NCBI RefSeq assembly: GCF_002631185.1 | Contig: NZ_PDNU01000004.1 | Location: forward strand, 1 to 64,000 | Source of the DNA: Teichococcus rhizosphaerae | GTDB taxonomy: Bacteria > Pseudomonadota > Alphaproteobacteria > Acetobacterales > Acetobacteraceae | Reading direction: 5' to 3' | Length of the DNA: 64,000 nucleotides | Shown: in pieces, positions 59,431 through 64,000 of the stretch | Layout: each line of letters opens with the position of its first letter | How positions within the stretch are numbered: position 1 is the first letter of the stretch | The notes under the pieces: model-generated | What the model was told of the DNA's origin: nothing | The model's input: the letters and a program-made list of their open reading frames with translations, nothing else | Databases searched by the model: none | Translations under genes and position numbers: made by a program

Positions 59431-60410
59431 GCATGCGCCGCATCGCCGTCATCGGCGCCGGGGCCTGGGGCACGGCGCTGGCCATCCAGGCCGCGCGCGC
59501 CGGGGCCGAGGTCAGCCTCTGGGCGCGCGACCCTGGCCGCGCCGCCGCGATGCGGGCGGCGCGCGAGAACGCCGCCCACCTGCCCGGCCACCGCCTGCCC
59601 GACGCCATCGCCGTCACCGCCGACCCCGCCGCCGCGCTGTCGGGGGCGGAGCTGGCGCTGCTGGTGGTGCCGGCGCAGCACATGGCCACGACCCTGGAAG
59701 GCTTCCCCCGCCTGCCGCCGGCGCTGGTGGCGGCCAAGGGCGTCACCGCCCGGGGGCTGCACCTGCCGCTGGAAACGCTGGCCCTGGCGCGCCCCGGCCT
59801 GCCGGCGGGGGTGCTGTCCGGCCCCAACTTCGCCGCCGAGGTGGCCGCCGGCCTGCCCGCCGCCGCCGTGGTGGCCGGCCTGCCGCCCGAGCTGCGCGAG
59901 CAGGCCATCGCGGCGCTGGCCACCCCCGCCTTCCGCCTCTACGGGCAGGACGACGCGGTGGGCGCGCAGGTCGGGGGCGCGGCGAAGAACGTCATCGCCA
60001 TCGCCGCCGGCGCGGTGATGGGCGCGGGGCTCGGCGAGAACGCCCGCGCCGCGCTGGTGACGCGCGGCATCGCCGAGATCGGCCGCCTCGCCCTGGCGCT
60101 GGGGGGGCGCGCCGAAACGGTGGCCGGCCTGTCCGGTCTGGGCGACCTGCTGCTGACCTGCACCGGCCCCGGCAGCCGGAACTTCTCGCTCGGCTTCGCG
60201 CTCGGCCAGGGGCGACCGCTCGGGGAGATCCTGGCCGAGCGCAACAGCGTGACGGAGGGCGTGGCCACCGCCCCCGCCCTGCTCGCCCGCGCCCGGGCCG
60301 CGGGGGTGGAGATGCCGATCGCGGCCGCCGTGGCGGAGTTGCTGGAGGGCCGCCACGACGTGCCCGCCGCGGTGCGGGGGCTGATGGCGCGGCCGCTCAG
60401 AGACGAGTAG
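59427..60410 (+). CDS. gpsA: Glycerol-3-phosphate dehydrogenase [NAD(P)+]
   Basis: 327 residues. NAD(P) fold IAVIGAGAWGTALAIQAARAG, then LLVVPAQHMATTLEGF, VLSGPNFAAEVAAGLPAA, the catalytic lysine region VGGAAKNVIAIAAGAVMGAGLGENARAALVTRG, and GLSGLGDLLLTCTGPGSRNFSLG. It reduces dihydroxyacetone phosphate to sn-glycerol-3-phosphate for phospholipid synthesis. The 15-base gap to convergent ccmB leaves no room for a full terminator. Confidence 0.96.
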   Translation: MSMRRIAVIGAGAWGTALAIQAARAGAEVSLWARDPGRAAAMRAARENAAHLPGHRLPDAIAVTADPAAALSGAELALLVVPAQHMATTLEGFPRLPPALVAAKGVTARGLHLPLETLALARPGLPAGVLSGPNFAAEVAAGLPAAAVVAGLPPELREQAIAALATPAFRLYGQDDAVGAQVGGAAKNVIAIAAGAVMGAGLGENARAALVTRGIAEIGRLALALGGRAETVAGLSGLGDLLLTCTGPGSRNFSLGFALGQGRPLGEILAERNSVTEGVATAPALLARARAAGVEMPIAAAVAELLEGRHDVPAAVRGLMARPLRDE

Positions 60411-60425
60411 GGCTGGCTGCGCGCC

Positions 60426-61076
60426 TCACTCGGCGCGCAGCGCGGCGCCGGCGGCGAGCGGGGCCAGCGGCAGGGCGGCGGCGGTGAGCGCCCCCAGCAG
60501 CAGCAGGAAGGGCCGCACCGCCACGCCGCCCGCCGCCGCCTCGATGCCCGCCGCGCCGAAGATCATGGCGGGGATGGCCAGCGGCAGCACCAGCAGCGGC
60601 AGCAGCACGCCGCCGCGCCGCGCGCCCAGCGTCAGCGCCGCCCCCGCCGTGCCCAGCAGCGACAGGAACAGCGTGGCCAGCCCCAGCACCAGGATGGCCA
60701 CGCCCCAGGCCGGCTCGGGCAGGTTCAGCATGGCGGCGGCGACGGGCGCCGCCAGCAGCAGCGGCGCCCCGGTGGTCAGCCAGTGCGCCAGCGCCTTGGC
60801 CAGCGCGATCTCCCAGCCCGAAAGGCCGGACAGCAGGAGCTGGTCGAGCGAGCCATCCTCCGCCTCGGCGCCGAACAGCCGGTCGAGCGGCAGCAGGGCG
60901 GCGAGCAGGGCGGCGGCCAGCAGCGCGCCGGGGGCGAGGCGCGCCAGCGCCTCCGGCGCGGGCCCGACGCCGAAGGGAAACAGCGCCGTCACCAGCAGGA
61001 AGAACAGCATGGCCGCCAGCGTGTCGGCCGGGTGGCGGAAGGCGAGGAGCAGCTCCCGACGCAGCAGCGCGATCAT
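60426..61076 (-). CDS. ccmB: Heme exporter protein CcmB
   Basis: 216 residues with six hydrophobic helices. Landmarks are LLRRELLLAFRHPADTLAAMLFFLLVTALFPFGVGP, LAALLPLDRLFGAEAEDGSLDQLLLSGLSGWEIALAKALAHWL and LPLLVLPLAIPAMIFGAAGIEAA. It is the membrane subunit of the CcmAB complex that releases holo-CcmE during cytochrome c maturation. Coupled to ccmA by ATGA. No ccmC, ccmD or ccmE follows in the window; gpsA converges. Confidence 0.95.
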   Translation of the reverse strand: MIALLRRELLLAFRHPADTLAAMLFFLLVTALFPFGVGPAPEALARLAPGALLAAALLAALLPLDRLFGAEAEDGSLDQLLLSGLSGWEIALAKALAHWLTTGAPLLLAAPVAAAMLNLPEPAWGVAILVLGLATLFLSLLGTAGAALTLGARRGGVLLPLLVLPLAIPAMIFGAAGIEAAAGGVAVRPFLLLLGALTAAALPLAPLAAGAALRAE

Positions 61077-61669
61077 GCCGCGCCCCGCAGGCGCAGCTCG
61101 CCCGCGCCCTCCAGCGGCAGCGGCACATGGGTGGCGGCCACCACCGCGCCGCCCGCCGCGCGGTGCCGCGCCAGCAGCGCGCCGAAGCGGGTAATGGCGG
61201 CGGCGTCCAGCCCCACCGTGGGCTCGTCCAGCAGCCAGAGCGGCACGGGGGCGAGCGCCAGCCGGGCCAGCGCCAGCCGCCGCCGCTGCCCGGCCGAGAG
61301 CAGCCGCGCCGGCAGCCCGGCGAGCGGCGCGAGATCCACCGCCTCCAGCGCCGGCTCCACCGCCCCGCCCCAGCAGCTCGCCCAGAAGGCCAGGTTCTCG
61401 GCCACCGAGAGGCCGGGCTTCAGCGCCTCGGCATGGGCCAGGTAGCGCAGGCGCGACTCCGGCCCCTCGGCCTCCGCCGCGGCGCCTCGCCAGCGCAGCT
61501 CCCCCTCGGCCAGCGGCACCAGCCCGGCCAGGGCACGCAGCAGGGTGGACTTGCCCGCGCCGTTGGCGCCCGTCAGCACCAGCGCCTGCCCCGCGCCCAG
61601 GTTGAAGGACAGGCCGGCGAACACCACCCTGCCGCCACGGACCACCGCCAATGAATTCGCTTCCAGCAC
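61073..61669 (-). CDS. ccmA: Cytochrome c biogenesis ATP-binding protein CcmA
   Basis: 198 residues. Walker [10 protein letters not shown], the CcmA-type signature [17 protein letters not shown], Walker [13 protein letters not shown] and ATHVPLPL near the H-loop are present. It powers CcmB in system I cytochrome c maturation. GTG start with GAGGTGCC before it. It is divergent from acnA with 93 bases between. Confidence 0.95.
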   Translation of the reverse strand: MLEANSLAVVRGGRVVFAGLSFNLGAGQALVLTGANGAGKSTLLRALAGLVPLAEGELRWRGAAAEAEGPESRLRYLAHAEALKPGLSVAENLAFWASCWGGAVEPALEAVDLAPLAGLPARLLSAGQRRRLALARLALAPVPLWLLDEPTVGLDAAAITRFGALLARHRAAGGAVVAATHVPLPLEGAGELRLRGAA

Positions 61670-61762
61670 GGCACCTCACACCCCCGCCCGCCGATGGACC
61701 GTGGCCGCTCCCCGTGTAATAAGCGGCAGCGTTCGCAGCAAATATTGAGGGGACCCCGGACC

Positions 61763-64000
<2,238 letters not shown>

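Overview
The window is 64 kb of very GC-rich, gene-dense DNA with high-GC codon use. Gene content points to an aerobic alphaproteobacterium, most likely a Roseomonas-like member of the Acetobacteraceae. Supporting genes are the hemC-hemD-mitofilin-hemY array beside tsaD/rlmJ/gpsA and ccmAB, a DUF3297 protein, an intracellular PHA depolymerase, TRAP and tripartite importers, and several type I secretion substrates. The genus is an inference. No rRNA, tRNA, CRISPR array or insertion sequence was recognised.

Layout, left to right. (1) 1-1.8 kb: the 5' part of a primase-polymerase/VapE replication gene, the edge of a prophage or integrative element cut by the window. (2) 2.2-5.5 kb: two DNA-repair genes, a 3-methyladenine glycosylase and the UV endonuclease uvsE, around a glucose-1-dehydrogenase-like SDR. 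(3) 5.5-17.7 kb: a four-gene type I secretion operon on the minus strand. It holds two unlike ABC exporter halves, an HlyD adaptor and a 2308-residue repeat adhesin as last gene. (4) 18-22 kb: ldhA and a TRAP importer. (5) 22-26.5 kb: small membrane proteins, YjbQ, an RTX-type repeat protein and an FkbM methyltransferase. (6) 26.5-34.4 kb: an ABC importer with two tandem paralogous binding proteins and an enoyl-CoA hydratase/isomerase, divergent from a GntR regulator and a TIM-barrel epimerase. The 210-bp divergent gap holds a palindrome and a possible promoter. (7) 34.5-43.8 kb: housekeeping and metabolic singles (DUF3297, M48 protease, Nudix, DUF882, peptide-type binding protein, oxaloacetate decarboxylase-like, BaiN, GST, phaZ, flavin reductase). 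(8) 44-50 kb: dienelactone hydrolase, GNAT, a three-gene operon of CoA-transferase-like proteins, EamA and TauE/SafE-like membrane proteins. (9) 50.2-51.9 kb: a DUF4214 protein with 87 consecutive prolines, followed by a Fur-box-like site and a small orphan gene. (10) 52.5-64 kb: heme synthesis (hemC, hemD, mitofilin, hemY) divergent from tsaD-rlmJ-gpsA, then ccmAB divergent from aconitase acnA, which runs off the right edge.

How the genes work together. Three unlinked proteins carry hallmarks of type I secretion or surface proteins: the giant cadherin-like adhesin, the RTX/YxASxxDL repeat protein and the poly-proline DUF4214 protein. Only the adhesin has exporter genes beside it. That exporter is unusual because one ATPase half is degenerate at every catalytic motif and the partner keeps them, so an asymmetric heterodimer is suggested. 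The catabolic genes (LdhA, TRAP, ABC importer, CoA transferases, dienelactone hydrolase, PHA depolymerase) fit an organism living on organic acids and stored polyester. The right-hand 12 kb is conserved heme and translation-fidelity housekeeping.
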